NCBI RefSeq assembly: GCF_003945595.2
Contig: NW_024104345.1
Coordinates: forward strand, 558,001-622,000
Direction: 5' to 3'
DNA: 64,000 bases
Origin: Pipra filicauda
Lineage: Eukaryota; Chordata; Aves; Passeriformes; Pipridae
The translations under genes and the position numbers were made by a program. The notes beneath the pieces were generated by a model. The model was not told where the DNA came from. It was given only the letters and a program-made list of their open reading frames with translations, and searched no databases. The first letter of the stretch is position 1. Every line of letters starts with the position of its first letter. This document shows, piece after piece, positions 1 to 14,974 of this stretch.

Positions 1-3000
1 GTAGTCCCTTTACTTCTAGCTTCTTATTTGACTTTCTAGAAATATTTTAGTAGCTGTTGTAGAGTAATCAATAATCTTTCTTTTAGGTACCAATACCCAT
101 TAATCACAGATATATGAATCTTCTGATTTAGATGTGAAAAGGCTGTTGTAGTCTGATGTCTAGCTGTTCAGAATGTCTTGTAAAGAGCATATCTCCCTTA
201 CAATCAGTCCTTCGGGCTCTCTGATGTTGTTTCTTCCCACAAGCTTAGGGATGAACAGAGATCTGCATCAGCAGATAAGCATTTTTGGAAGAATTCAGTG
301 GCTTACTAGAATCAAATCTTAATGTAATCCTACAATATTTCTTATAAGGAAGCTTTCCATGTCTTTCAATGTCTTCAACATATGCCAAATATTCTTTTTG
401 TCATATCTTACATACCGTCTGTTTTGATCTGACATCCTGATTGCTTGTTTATACTTTAACTGACAGTAAATTTTAGCAGATACAAAAAAATTGAGTTCTA
501 TACTTGGTATGGCATTACCTTGTTTGTGTGCAGTAAATCTCCTTTTACTTACTTATTACATATTTTTTCCTCTGTGTATTTACAGATATGGAGATGTAGT
601 TCAAAAGTTTTAGAGAAAAAGCAAATGGATTAAAAATTTGCTGTGATGTACCTGTGCTATAAAAGGATAAGTTTATTAACTTTTGAAAAGCATTTACTTG
701 TTTTTTTGTCATTCCAGTATATTCTTAGGTATTAACTGATGGAATAAGGGAAATATCAACTTTGTATCATTGCTTGAATTTTTGGACTGTTTTATTTTTC
801 AACCTCACTTTCATTCTCCCTCTTCCCCACTCTGCTTTCCAGTTAGGGGAACTATTTTGTCCTTGTGACCTAAGACAGTATATTATTTGAAAGATTTTAT
901 CTATAAGGCAGTAGCTTGGAAGGATTCAGTTCCTCACATAACTATCCATCTCTCATACATATGTTAACACATGGTCATGCCTTTATATTTCCTGTGAGCA
1001 AGGGAACGAACTGCTCTGCTCCTAGTTGCAAAATTATATTGGTGGGAGACGGGAGAGTTTTTCCTGTTCCTGTAAACTGTCAGGAAATAATTTGTGCAGT
1101 CATTTCAGTTTTACTACAAAATGAGTCATTCGATATAAAATGCTTCACTCTTCTTGTAAATTACTATAATTGGATATAAGTAAGAGACTGTAACTGTGTT
1201 GACTTGGGAAGTTGCATTGCCAGTGACACTGACCCCATTCTGACAGTGATCCATAACTGCGGTGTGCTGAATTATTTACAGCAAATTTTCTTTGTAAGGT
1301 CAATTGTTACATTTAGTCCTCAGTTTAATGCTAGTCCTTACAAGGGTCATTTTTAAAATGTCACTGACTGTTTACAGACTGAATCCTGTGTTCTAGTTTC
1401 TGGTAGAACTATAGACTTGCTTTAATTGTCTAATGGAATGGCAGTTTTCACTTACACACTAACAGTTTTGGCAGTTTGAAGTTTTGCAAATGCGGTGGAT
1501 GTAAGGCTTCATTTTTCAGGGAGTGTGACAAATCATCATCAGATTTTAACTTAATGATGAGTGGTACCATCAACATCTTAGCTGCTTTGCTAGTTGCCAG
1601 TCTGCAACAACAATGTAGTGGCAGAATTCAGAGCTTAATGGCAACAGTTAAATTAAAACAGATAATTAATTAAAATAGAAGAAACCCTCAACTTTGTTAA
1701 TTTTTATTGTGGGGTGAAGTGGTCAATACCGCTTTGAAGTTATTAGACTTCTTACTAGCATGGAAAAATGAATCCTCTATGTCACTTTGGTTTATATGCT
1801 ATATTTCTAGGCTGACTGCTATATACCCCTTAAGATATTGTAAGTGTGAACCCATTATTGCTTTGTTTCTGCAACTATGTTCATCACCATTTTGGTTTTT
1901 GGAAGGAAGAAGATGCAAAAGTAATTTTCTAGACTCTTGTGACTTTAGCACTTCGAGATTTGAAACTCAAATCTCTCACAAGGAAAACAGAAAAGGAAAA
2001 TTTCTTTGATACTTTCCCATGATAAGTGCTCTAAAAGAGACTTCATTATTGAGAACTAAACCCGAAATTGTCTGGTTGTAGGCTGAATAAATAAGCTATT
2101 CTTTTAAGCGAGACCATATTTTGGAAGACAGTGCAACTTTCAAGTCAATGGAGACAAATTCGGTAAAACAAATTCTGAGCATCTGTCCTTGGCAGGTGAG
2201 ATGAGAAAAATGACCATATATGTTTCACAAGTGACCTTAGTAATATAGTTGTCTGCGTATGGACTTTAGCTATGGCTCAAGTATTACATTACAAAATTTA
2301 AGACATTAACATGAACTAAAACTTAAATTCAGAATTTGTCCTTCATTCATAATATACTTTATAGCTGCAACAATTCGTTTACAGTATAAATTAAACTTAT
2401 AATTTTTCTGATGATCTTTAGATAAGTCTTTGCAATTCTCCCAGTTTATGGAAATAAATCACTTCTGACAAACCATGGGATGAAATGTAAAATGCTTTTT
2501 GTCTTCTCATCTCTATGTAGATGTTAGGCAAGGCAGCAACAGGTAATAATAACCTTATTTTCAGCAGTATTTTGGCTTGTCTAGTTTTTGATAAGTGAGT
2601 TAAAAGCCTTAGCTGTGTATGGATCTAAGGAGCAATTATTTCTTACCTACATTGATTCAGTATTAACTGTAAGATTCTTCTTTACTTGAAGAAATGCTTA
2701 ATGCAAAAGAAACTGTCATGAGTAAAATTAAATGGCATAATGGAGCATTTATTTTGGTATTTTCAAATCAATTGGGACACGTAGAGGCTTCCACAATACA
2801 AATAATGGTGAATGTAGAAATTATTACTTCCACTTGCCTTTAACTGAGAAAATTATTAGATTTGCATTTAGAAATGTTTTTGCAATATTTTTATAAAGTA
2901 TTGGCTGTTAAAAAGAACTGAGACTTAAAAGTGTGAGATAAATCTAGTCACCATGTAATTACTTCACAATTAGATTAGCAATAAAGACTTCATTAAAATG

Positions 3001-6000
3001 TTTGTAGCATAAACCCACACAAAATATTTAGATATTTAAAAGCTCAGTCACTAAGACTATCTAGATCTCAATTATAAGATTAGAGCCTTCAGTTTCTCTT
3101 TCTTGACAGTTAAACTCTTCTTCAGTCTATGTGAAATAAATCCCAGTGAGATGGCAATCTTGAAATTATTCTGTGTTGGAACTTGCTTGAATGCCATTCA
3201 AATATATGGAGGATAATTTTCTTTTTATCCCACTCACTTGTACCAGTAACTGTAATTTTAAATTGTGATTCCACTCTGTCTCCTAGTACGGACATCTCTT
3301 TATGTGAAACATTATCTTGCATACTTATTCTGTTTATTCTGTATACTTAGTGTTGATACAGGAAACAGTGTTAACACAGGAAATTAGTGTGTATTAGCTA
3401 TTGAATTTCAAATTCACCTCTTAACTTCCTGATCTAAACAAGGCTATAGATGAACAAAACACGCACATTCACACATTCAGGTGCATTTTAAAATAGAATT
3501 TTAAAGTCAAAAGAGTCTTGCATCTCCTTCCTGTCACTCCATTAATTTTCACGGAAATAAAGGCAAGAATGGATACTCTAATTTAACTCGTCTATTCATG
3601 CAAATGCCATAATTATAAAAACTCTGACCATTTTCACATACATTACATACCATATGTACCAACACCATATTTATAGGGCATGCAAATATGCATCTATATA
3701 CTTTTTTATATGTACCTAAGATATTATCTATATCAAGAAAATATAATTTAAATTTTAAACATGTTTCCTTCTGAATCTCAAGATGTTAAAAGAACTTCTG
3801 CCTTTTCATTAGAATGAAATTAATTTTGATGTACATGCATACATACCAGTTACCAAATTTTAGCCATGTTTTTATTTCAAAATTAGCTCCAGCTTTCTTC
3901 ATTCTCTCACAAAGGCAGTTAGAAGAACAGTCTGGTCTAAACTACCCAAGTCTGGCTGTTTGAAAATCCAGTAGAATCATACATCTCCAATCTAATATCG
4001 ATTCTAGTGTGATCTGGGCTAGAGTTTTTAGTAATCCAGAATAAATTATTCCCCAGGAATGTTTATTCGTTTGATAGGAGACAAATTGGAAGTCTCTCAT
4101 AAACATGTGGCTCTCCTGTACTCACTTGAAATTGTTACTGGAAGAATTTTGTATTTTAAAGAAAAAGCTGTGGGTTTTATGGTCTTTTTTACTAACGTAC
4201 TGAATATCTAGGGCATAAAAATGACAATCTATGTTATGTATATTCTATATAATATACAAGCTATTTTTTCCCCTTGCAACTCTATGCTTTTTATTTCTGT
4301 TACAAAAACGATCAACAGTGATATAACATGAAATGGTTATATGTGAATATAGTATGAAATGGTATAAAACAGTTGCAGTCCGTTCATCACTGTTACGGGT
4401 TTGGTTCTGATAATTCAAATACTCTTTCAGAAAGGACAAAAAGCAAGAATAAAACTTTTTGCTTTGTCTGCTTTTAGGGAAGAGAATGTTTGTATCTGTT
4501 TGCAACAAAGACAAAGAAAGGAGGATTGGTTATTGCTTGCAGCTTCTGCAGCTGCTTCAGGTTGGGGTGCCGGGGGGCTTGCAGAGAATAATGATGGTGA
4601 CATGAAGTTTAGTGGGGATTTGGATTACTGTTTCAGAGGGGAAGCAGTAGCCCACACTGAGAGTGCGTGCCATGTGCACTCACGAACATCAGAAATAAAC
4701 TGCAGGGGTATGTGACATTCTCTTAAGGCTGTAACTCCTTCTATTCATCCAGCCCATTATTTTAATTTGTAAAACTGTCCTAGGAGCAATGTCAGGAGTT
4801 AATAAATGCAGCTCTGTTCAGAAAACAAAATGCAGTTTTTAGCTGTATTTACCTGAGCACAATGGCAGATCACAAGTATATTTTAGGAAGATCTATGAAA
4901 GAAATAGTTGTTTGTATACCAAATTAAGCAGGTCACAGCATACCAAGCTGCTTTGTTTCAAAGCAGGACAATAAAAGATCTACCTGTATTCATGTTGTCC
5001 TTATGTACGTTGCCACTTAGCTATTTATCATTCATTTCCCTAGTTCAGAGGTAGTATTAAAATATAAAAGGACAGCATAGAAAAGGAGAATATGTTCTAA
5101 ACATAGTTATAACAGGAGGAAGCCTGGCACATAAACTCCCTTCCAGTAATTAATTGAAAATAAATAGTAAATGCCTTAGGCAAGGAGAGACCCTGAATTT
5201 CTCCTGGAAAAGAAGGAAATTATGTTATTCTGTTTTATTCCAGTCCTCTGAAACCTATATAGAACTTGAGAGATCTCCTGAAAATAAAATGCACCATTTG
5301 GAGTCTAAATGATTCAATATTAAACTTGAGAACCATGAATTTATGTGGTCCTTAGTGAATACCAATAGGTACAGATACAATTAGAAAATAACATATTCAA
5401 TGCATATGAAAGGCACAATATGTAATATATAACTCAGCAACCTTTAAGGAAATTGTAAGCATGGAATTAGCAGTGTGATTTAAGCTCTTAGCTGGATTCT
5501 CTTTATTCAAACAAAAGGAAATCTTGGAAGCTTGGGAGGAGGGTGAGATACACCTCTTTCCATGTGTCTGTGGAAACCATGTACAAATTTGATGCATGAG
5601 TCACTAGTACTAATCTCTGTGCTTCTGAGTTCCTTGAGGGATATCTTCCTTTCAGTCACACCCTTAGTCCTGTGGCTTCATGGAATCTTCACCACTTATT
5701 TGCACTGGACTTGCAGCTACATGAGAAAAGGACCTGGATGGAAGAACTGTGCTTATTATACTGAAAATAGACATCATCATAGCTATAGCTGTAAAAGAGC
5801 ACATGACCATCCTTAAGGGCCTGGACTCTGGGGAAAATGTGAAAGGGTGGTACCATGGTCAGTATCTCTAGCAGAGACATTCTAGAGTCATGGTTATTGC
5901 CACCTGCTCTTCAAAATTGGCAGAGCATTTACATGTTCTGATGTTATGCTAGAAGGAATGTGTTAGACATGTTTTCTGGGGCAGCTAAGCTAGTATATTA

Positions 6001-9000
6001 AAAATAGAAGTTACAAACTTGACATGATGTCAACTGTTCAGAATTTCCTTAATGGGTATCAAAGTATTTAAAAGGGATGGCTAATTTTATATCGAGATTT
6101 TAGACAAAATGACAACCAAAGCACAAAAAAATTACTTTGGAATTGGATAGAAAATTATATTGTCAAATAGGAGTTTTGACCCAGGAAGAATTGTGATTCC
6201 GTGCCCAAGCAGTTAAATAAATAGTTTTTTCTTTATTTCCTTCAGTTCTGAAATTTTAACACACAGAGAAGGCCAGTGTAATGCTTTTGAAAGTAACTGT
6301 ACTTCAGACCAGAAGTATTTTTGCTGTGGTCTTCTTCTCTGAAAAACTGAAAAGCTGAGGATTAAAATAATTTAACTGAGAACAACCTAGGCCTTGTGAT
6401 GGGTGACGAGTAGGGGGAGAATATTTTGCAGATTTCTTCCTTGCCTGGAATGATGAGGGGCTGGTAAACATGGTATTGAAGAGGGAATGATAGAAGGAAG
6501 TACCAAAGGTTATAATATAACAGGCCTGAGTGGAAAAACAAAATTTAGGAGTGTGAAGTGATTCTGTTAGAGATGTTTTGTTCATTTTTGAAAGACAGAG
6601 AATAAGAGGGGTTGCAGGGCAGATGGGGAGATTGTGTGTGATCCATGCACCCAGAACTCTTAAAAAATGGAGCAATTCAAAATAGAAGCAATTAAAAAAT
6701 CCTACCTAAAAAATAAGTAATCTGCATTGAGTATAATCTGTTTAGTGGGGTATGAATCCATGACCCTCAGGGAATATAATAAATCTGAATGGTGTCCATG
6801 AAACCTGATGTTGCATCTAAATCCCAGTCTAACTGACAGATATGTAAAATCTCACGAAGACAGACAGCTCCCCACTGGCTCCGCATCTGAGGAAGGTTCC
6901 TGTGCAATGTTTTAATTAAGGTTATTTATTTCTTTATTATGATGATTGCATTTTAATTGCTCATGAAGCACCCCAGGGGTGGAGGTGGAGGTGCCTTATA
7001 AATATTATATGACAGCAAGTAAAGGGAGAATGTTGCCATTTTGGAAAATAAACTAGCAGCTCTATATTTCTGATGCAATCTAAGAATAAAAGCAGAAATG
7101 CTTCTTTAAACTCTCTCACAGCCTTTGAAGTAAATAACGTTGTGTTATCAGTCTTTTCCATTTAACACAGGTGACTGGCAGTGTAACTCATAGTCCACGT
7201 CACAGCCACATGAAAGCTTCTGATGTGCATCACCACTTACAGAACTCAGTGGGGCCTTCTGTATAGGGTCAGGGTAGGCATTTCCACTTCTAGTGGAAGC
7301 ACTGCCTGAATAAATCTCTGCTAGGGGAGTAGGGTGGGGAAAATAGCAAAACAAGGAAAAGAATCCTGCCTTATGACAAATAATCCCTCTGTTGCTTCTT
7401 TTTCAGGTGTTGCTCAGGTCCGTGTTCTGTAAGTGGACAAGGTATAGATAGCTGGAGGTTAAATCCACATTGTAAAAAGGTATGCTCAGTTTGTATGGCT
7501 TTATAGAAGTCTTAGGCTTTCTGTTTCTCATTTGAGGAATGGTTTTGAGACCAGCAAGAGCAACTGCTTGTTTATATTTCTATATCCCTCTCTTCACATG
7601 CACAGATTCTTGCAGTTACAAATTCTTGTTTGTGGCAGAAACTTGTGTTATGATACATTGCAAGTATTGGCACCCAGGTAAAGAGGTACTCTAGAAGTTA
7701 GGTGTTGTTTTTTTTAAATAGCCATTTTTGTGATTTAAATCTTGAATCATAAAAGGTTCTTGTACACAGAACTATTTCTTTTCTTTCTCCCTCAGCTTAA
7801 TTTTCATCACTTAATTTATTAATTTAGAAAGTGATTTTTTTCATGATGCTTTTAATTTGGCCAAATTGAGCTTTTTGGTTTGCTTGCAACACAGAAAATT
7901 TTTCCCTACAGAAAAAAAAAAACCAAACCCGAACCATTTCAGCAATCTTGAATAATTTGATATTATACAATAGTTAGAAATTTATTTGAGAATTTCATGT
8001 TTAAATCTGCCTTTTAATTAGGAAGAGATTTCACTTTTTTTCACACAAAGACTTAAAGAGATATCTCATTGGGTTTAAAAATTTCAGTACTGTCTATCAG
8101 GGGATACTTTTATTCAGCAGTAAACATAAGACTGTATGTCTAGCTCTCATTTTCTCCATCCCATACAATAAGGCACTGGGGCCTGATTTACAAATTGCAG
8201 TTTGTGTACTGTGGCAATAGAGCCTGGAGAGTACTGGTGCTTGTTACACCCCATCAGCCACCCAGAAAGTTCATTTAAGCAGTGGTATGGTCAGGAATTA
8301 GGTAGTTTTGCATCATCTTGTGGTGGCATAGTTCCATGTAGTTTCTGTACGGATCGATATACTTTGGATTGATATTAATCCCCTTAGAAACTGTCTGCTT
8401 TATAGCTTTTTCTTTTTTCAGAGCTACTTTCTTTCTCTCAGATAATATAGAATTCTGCATGAGAAAAAGTCCAGTTGGATCCTTGCTACTAAAATAGTAT
8501 CACTATTCATATGGCCACAGCTTGCTGTACATACATGGGTGGTCTTCATGTGCACAAATTGAAACTACGGCTTCCAAAACATTCTTTATACCTACTCTGT
8601 TTTTATTTTATCTGCCTCTGCTTTATTTTGCTGGCAGTGCATCAGAAAGGATGTTCTACTCACCCTTTGAGAGTAAGGAATCTTCTCAGCCTCTAAAGAA
8701 AGTAAAAATACAGCGGTGAGGTATATTTTATTTGCTCTTTGTTGCACCTATGTGCCAAAAATCCATGCTAATTATTCAGTTGCCAGAAGTGCATACACTG
8801 ATGTCTTTTCCTTGGCCACTCACTGTTACATGAAGTTGTAGAGCCAGCTCTTCACCACTGGAAGTTCCTTTCTGTGTAGGTTCTGTACTTTGAAGGTTAT
8901 AGGCTCAGGGTAGCAGAGACTTTGTAAATAATTTTTCTGTAACGCTGTGGCTATTCAGTCACTGCACATAAATAATTGTGGTATGAATTCTGACAAAAAT

Positions 9001-9010
9001 TGTTCAGTTG
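1..9010. other. AT-rich noncoding stretch, nothing recognised
   Basis: No exon, RNA gene or repeat family could be recognised here. Open frames are short (the longest is about 123 codons, 6304-6675 minus) and show no known domain. A slightly GC-richer patch at 4520-4710 and a pyrimidine-AG sequence near 7400 look vaguely exon-like but match no protein I know. The stretch is intergenic or intronic; the sequence alone does not say which. Confidence 0.6.
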
Positions 9011-9143
9011 TTCCCCCTTTGCTTTCTTTGATATCTCTTATCTGCTTCCCTTTTTGTCTTTATAGCTCCTCCGTTTCTTTCTGCCTCTTCCTCTGGTCTC
9101 TCTCCATCTTCCATTTCCTCCTACCAGTTCCATTTCCATCCCA
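9011..9143 (+). repeat. Pyrimidine-rich low-complexity tract
   Basis: About 130 bases dominated by C and T on the plus strand, with runs such as ttcccttttt and cctcttcctctgg, interrupted by scattered purines. It is a polypyrimidine/polypurine tract of the kind common in vertebrate introns. No splice acceptor with a convincing downstream exon follows it. Confidence 0.6.
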
Positions 9144-9195
9144 AGCCAGTGATGTCCTATGCAGTGCCTGCAGTACTCAGCACATAAAGACATAT

Positions 9196-9220
9196 ATGAG
9201 CTAGCTTCACACTAGCTCAT
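9196..9220. repeat. Perfect 9-bp inverted repeat, 7-base loop
   Basis: The arms atgagctag (9196-9204) and ctagctcat (9212-9220) are exact reverse complements around the loop cttcaca. They could form a short hairpin or cruciform. No function is implied by the flanks. Confidence 0.75.
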
Positions 9221-12045
9221 TTTGGCAGGGTTTCTATTTTTGTCTAAAAGCCTAAATAGGTACCCAGCTCCTCACCAAATACTGCACAGGCAGTCGCTGT
9301 GCTACTGTTGGTGTCTGAGCCTGTTCCTGGATGTGCAGGCGCATTCACTGCATTTTAGATCCACCTCGAGTGCAAGGCAGCAAAGGTTTAATATGTTTAC
9401 TGCCTTACTTTTCAGATGCTTAGTTATTGCTTACAGTAAAAAAGGCAGCCAACTTATAAAGGAGCCAGTGGCTTTAATCAGTTACTTAGATGCAGGACCT
9501 GTTTACTCTGCAGGAAGCTCATCTTAAACTCTGCAGGAATCATGGCATCTGCAAGGAAGGCCCTGACTATGTTTTTCTCAGTTTTCTCAGTAGTTAAAGT
9601 GTGTTGGAAGCATTGAAAGGGTATAACTAGAGAAAAATTTTAGGTATTTAAGTTTTTTATTGATTGATAATTTATGGAAATGGTTTCTGAGCTTGAAAAA
9701 AATTAATTCACTAATTATTTTATATTTATGAGAGATTTAATTTTTTTCATCATCACCTCCCTTGCATCTCAAACTGAGCTTGATATTAAAGCATCTTTAT
9801 TCGATTTATTGGTTTGTGTGCCTGCATCATCAAAAGTTTCAACATCTCTTTGAGAAGAGTGTTCACTGGCATTCAGTCTGCTGAATAGACAAGGAGAAGA
9901 CATTGCTTAGCAGTGGTCAAATCTACAGCAGACTGCATTAGTTTTAGTGGGAGTGGATGATGTGAGTGAAAAAGTCAACTAGTTAACCACTTTACTAATC
10001 TGAAATAAACTGACTCAAAGCAGTCAAGTACAGAGGTGATGCTTAAATGAATTTGTGCAATTAGTTTAGGTAGTGGTGGCATCAACATAGTATCCAGAGC
10101 ACTGGCTTTACTCCTGACTCTAGATGAAGAGTGCAAGATGCTCAGGGAAAAAAACCTCAGTATTTTGGTAGGTCAGGACATTTCCCTTTATTCATGTTTA
10201 CCCTTTTGCAGCAGTACACTGCATATACAGCAGTATGACATTCCCTTGCTTATTAGCAAATTAGCAACCAAGGATGGCTTAGTTATGTTGAGAAACACAT
10301 TTATTTCCCTTCCTGATCTTCCTGTTTTTACAGTATTGGAATAACTTAGGAATTTGGAGCAGGCGGGGGATATGGCAGCATAACAAATATATTGATTGCT
10401 GAGTAACTGATAGTTTTTTTCCCAGGGAGACAGTTTTCCCAAGGAGGCAGTTTTTCCCAAGGAAGATTAGGTTTGTGTGATCTTAAGCTCTGTAGCAGAC
10501 TGGGACACTGCCAAGTTCCCTAACACTGGTACCATTCGTTTGCTAGATGTGCCTGTCTCTGCTTTGATGGAAGTACTCTCTCTCTTTTGCCTTAGCCACT
10601 GTCCCGCTCAGGTTTTTCTGCAGCAAAGTCAGGATATTATACAACTATATTTTTGTTAATTGCTGTAATGATTTCATTACACTGGCAGTAGATCTATTTC
10701 ATATTGGAATTCAAGTAAAATGTCTTGTAATGTAGTAGAAATGCCATGGTAAATTTTATACGCTCCAAGTGCATTTAGCAAATGATGATACCATCTGACT
10801 TTAATTAGAAAGACCTTGAAGGGTCAGGTGCATAAGACATATATATATGCTCAAGGTGGAAATTCTTTTAAAAAACAAATTTAACTCACTTTAACAGCAG
10901 GTCAGCTCAGAAGGAATAGAAAAGGCATATTCTGTATGTAGAATGAGTGTAGAACATATCTGATTCTTTGTTCTTCTTTGAGATTTTTTAAAATCCATCT
11001 GCAGCCATCCACTGAGTGCTCTGAGCACTCTATGTGATGGATTAAGAATTACAATATATGCTTTGACAAAACTTATTATAAATGTGTCTCCATTTTCAGA
11101 CAACTTTGTGGAAAGCTACAGAAAACAAGGAGAAAAATACAGCTGGGAGAAAATTGGTCCATTTAGTGTCTAGGAAGTAACTAACTCCTCAGAGCTACCA
11201 TGATCCTGTTGAAATAGGGATTATAACTGAAATACTCATGAAGTAAGGTCAAGGCCTGTGTATGTTTTGAGGGAAAAGGATTGTTGCAAACAATTTAAAT
11301 AGAAAAAATTCAGAAAATGCTCAGTATAATTTGGTGTCTGTCTGGTAGACTTTTTTTTAAAGATCATCTGCGGCCTGATAGACTATTAAGTTTAAGCTTT
11401 TTCCATAAGTTACACTGAATTACCTACTTCATGTGTACCTACTACACTTTCAAGTGTATCTTTAAGCTGAGAAATCTTTGTTCTTGATTTTCGATCATAA
11501 TACTTGAAACATTAAGAAATACTTTAAATCTTTATAGATACAAATACCTAGTCTTCAGCTTTCACACTTCAAACATAGGATGACTGTTAATAGAAACAAA
11601 TTTTGCAAGTGCCAGAACAGCTTTATGTCTTGGACACACATTTCACTTCCTTCAATTAAGTGCTACATTTAAATCCTCTAAAGTCCATTTTCTTTCATCC
11701 ATTTTCGTAGCATGCGAACATGATTTTTTTAAAAAATAAACAGAATCTATTTTAGTTCAATACATCAAGGTTATTTTGGGCTAACCTTCCTTTTGTCTAG
11801 TTTTTCTTTGTGTGTGCTTGCCATTGTCCTATTTTTGTAATGTCTCTACAAAAGACACTATTCTGTTTATACAGTCTTTCAAGTCTGCACTCATATAACT
11901 GATATAAGTCTTCTCTTACTTAGATTCTAGCTCCCAAAGCTACAAGTTTTTCATTCTCTGTATCTATTGTGCTGAAAATTCAGCCATATATATGATACAC
12001 ATATTAAAGAGAGATAGGGGGAAGGAAGAGTTTGTACTCATTAAT
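9221..12045. other. Noncoding stretch with one small tandem repeat
   Basis: Apart from the three-copy repeat at 10411-10466, nothing is recognised. Open frames up to about 101 codons (9222-9527 plus) have no recognisable protein content. Confidence 0.55.
10411..10466 (+). repeat. Three-copy imperfect tandem repeat, unit about 18 bp
   Basis: Three adjacent units read tagtttttttcccaggga, gacagttttcccaagga and ggcagtttttcccaagga. They share a core of CAGTTTTTCCCAAGGA with small changes. This is a short minisatellite-like local duplication. Confidence 0.75.
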
Positions 12046-12101
12046 AATGGTACTTGATGATCTGAAACGTCTTTTCCAGCCTAAATTATTCTATGATTCT
12101 A
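12046..12101 (+). mobile_element. CR1 LINE 3' tail fragment (plus orientation)
   Basis: The segment holds cttgatgatctgaaacgtc, then ttttccagcctaaattattc, then tatgattct. This matches the end of avian CR1 elements, where 'acttgatgatct...gtcttttccaacctaaatgattctatgattct' is the usual final stretch. Only the last 55 or so bases can be recognised, so it is a very short 5'-truncated or decayed copy. Confidence 0.8.
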
Positions 12102-14974
12102 CTCAGAAGTTTTTATACCAGGGTTCATGGAGATCTATTTGCTAATCAAGGATTGTTTATGACACAATTCATATTACACAAAAATCGTACGAGTCTGCCA
12201 GGATCCAGATGTGTTCATTTCTAAACATTTGATAAGTAGATGCCACGCATACCCAAGTCATAATGAAGTAATGCCAATCGGTGGGATTAACAGTGACTGA
12301 AGAATGCCAGCTACTCATTAACTCTCAAGCATTCTGTAGAAAACCAGACATGAATATGTTTCCATAACAGTGTTCATTTCTTCACACTGTGCTGTTTCTC
12401 CAAGTAGAAAAACATTTCTTGGCTGGAAAAATGAGATAATTTTGAGTTTTCCCATTCTTCGTTCCAGAGAAGTCAAATACTTAAAATATCTTGTGCATCA
12501 TCTTGTCATCTATATTTTCATAAACCTGAATGTATAATTTTATTTCCAGATGAATTTGGCTGTAATTCTCTTTCAGTGTTTCACAAGTATTTTATTTAGC
12601 AGGCTTTGCTGAAAAACACTGTCAGTGAAAAAAAACCTGCGTATCTTTATTTAGCCTTTTTTTAGGTGAGGTCACATTCCACCAATTAAACTAAAGACTG
12701 CCAACTGAAGATCTAGTTGAGATTTCTTGAAAGGTATGACAGTGAAGCTTGTTTGAGGTCTTGTCTTTTCCAGCACTCCTTGCTTCTGCATTGCAATTTC
12801 CTTTGGGGAAACCAGATTTCTTTGAGACAGATGGGTTGTTTTTTCTTATTGTGCAGTTGGCTTGGGGGTATTTTCAGTTTCTGTCTGTAAACCCAGCTGT
12901 GTGAGACTGTCATTTTCATTTTCTGATGTTGGACTAATCTGGAGGAGTTTTGCTTATTATGATTTGTGTTGAATCCTCCCAGTATCTGTGTTCTAAAAAT
13001 AAAATTTCTGAAAGTAAACTTATGGTTACTATATACTTACACCTGCTATAACAGACTGTGGAAGTTCTTTACTTGATTTCTACTGTTCTCACTTGCTTTC
13101 AAATAGAGATTTCATCTAAAACACTGAAAAGTAAAGTAACTGTTGTAATTGAGATATATTGTCTTTCTGAGACATGATAAAGTGGTAGAAATATACTTAA
13201 AGTTACTGATTTATATTAGCCATCACAGAATTGATATTTAATAACAAAACTGTATCTCCTTGAATGCTGAAAACATTAGCTATATTTTTAATTGTGAAAC
13301 AATAGTTCAATATTTGCCTGCTTTTTGAATTCAATGTAACTTGGCCACATGGTTATATATTCTTCCAAAAAACAAAGATACAGCTATAGATACATGTCTT
13401 CATGGAAGTTTAGAAATGTAACCACATGTTATGGCACACTAAATGTTAACAATTTTTTTAAATTTCTATAAGCAGCCCTGAAGATTTAGGCCTATATTTT
13501 CTGTAATATTTATTAGGGTCACTATTTTAAAAGTAATATATGACTATATTCAGAACACAGTCTTTTTCTACCTTTGTAATGAGAAAAGTACAATCTCTGT
13601 ATCTGAAATAACAGCAGCTTTGCCTCCCATAACTATGGGTAAGAAGATGACATTGAAGATTGTAATAATTTTGGCAGAAGCTATTCTGTTGAGCAACATC
13701 ACAGTGTATGGAAATGCTACATGCTGTTATGTGGTGGTGTTAATTGGCATATAACAGTGAATGCATTATAAACCTCTTACATTCTTTTTAAGTACAGTCA
13801 TGCTATGTGTTTAGTGGTGGATGTATTCAGAAGTTTAAATAGACAAGCTTTGACGAAGTTCAAAGTGGTTTTGGTTTGAACCACATCTAACAGTGATGTG
13901 TAATTTACCTGAATTAAATTAGCAACGAAGAAAATAGCTTTTTATCCTGCCTTCATTGAAAATCCTATTAGAATTATTTTTGTAGCATTTGTACAGGGTT
14001 GTTTTGGGAGAAAGAGAGAAGCATGCTAACTAGCGAAGATGATTATTTTGTTGTTCACTTCTACATATTGCTTTTTGGAGTCATATTGGTGTTGATCCTT
14101 TTCATTCTTTGTGGCTCTTCTGCCACGTAGGGTTGGTCTTCATATTGTGCCGAATGGATCATAGTGTGACTTCATACTTGTATGTTGCTCTGTAGATTGA
14201 TTTTTCATAACTCTGCTTTTTATTACAGAAAAATATTGTTAGTAGAAGCCATGTGTCCTGCATAGCTTTACTTTATTGTTATACAGCATGCTAATGCTAG
14301 AAGCAAGGCCTTGATGGAATTACTATAAATAAGACCTTATGCTTATACAAGCATTTCTGAAGCTCCAACGGTGGGGACTGCTTAATTCCATCAGTCATCA
14401 ATCAGTTTCAAAATCTCTTATGTGCAAAATATATGTAATGAAGGATTCTAAAAAAAAAAACTTTACAGGAAGTCTGTGTGTGTGTAAAGAAATAATTCTT
14501 GTTACAGTTTGTTGTATAAAGCAGTTCTCCTTCCATTCAGTGTAAATGAAGGAGCAGTTAATTCTGTTTTGTTCAGCCGTAGCAAAAATAGTAGAAGCTG
14601 AACACAGGCCTGTGTAAGAATGAGCAGAAACCATTTAGGAAAAAGCCTTTTCTTGGGAAATGATAAAACATATGAAGGAACTAGGGCTGACTGGAGAGAG
14701 AATGAAAAAGAAATGCAGAGGAAGCAAAAACAAGGAAGCCAAAGTCACAATGGCCTTTGAAAAATTAAGGGAGAGGCAGTCCTTGGTTGAGTACTGACTG
14801 CAGTAAGGCAGGGAATTACTAGGGTTCAGGGAAACAGGAGTTTGTACTCCTGTTGTATATAAATGAGGTTAACACTAAAGGCACTTGTGCTTCCATTATC
14901 AGGTTTTCCTCTCCAAGGAACTAATTTCAAATCTGCCAATTGCTGGTGACCAGGTAGGTATTCCAAGACAGTCT

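Noticed and set aside
7380..7430. Micro-exon between ttctttttcag and gtaagt
   Set aside because: An acceptor and donor pair about 20 bases apart occurs easily by chance, and the enclosed bases encode nothing testable.
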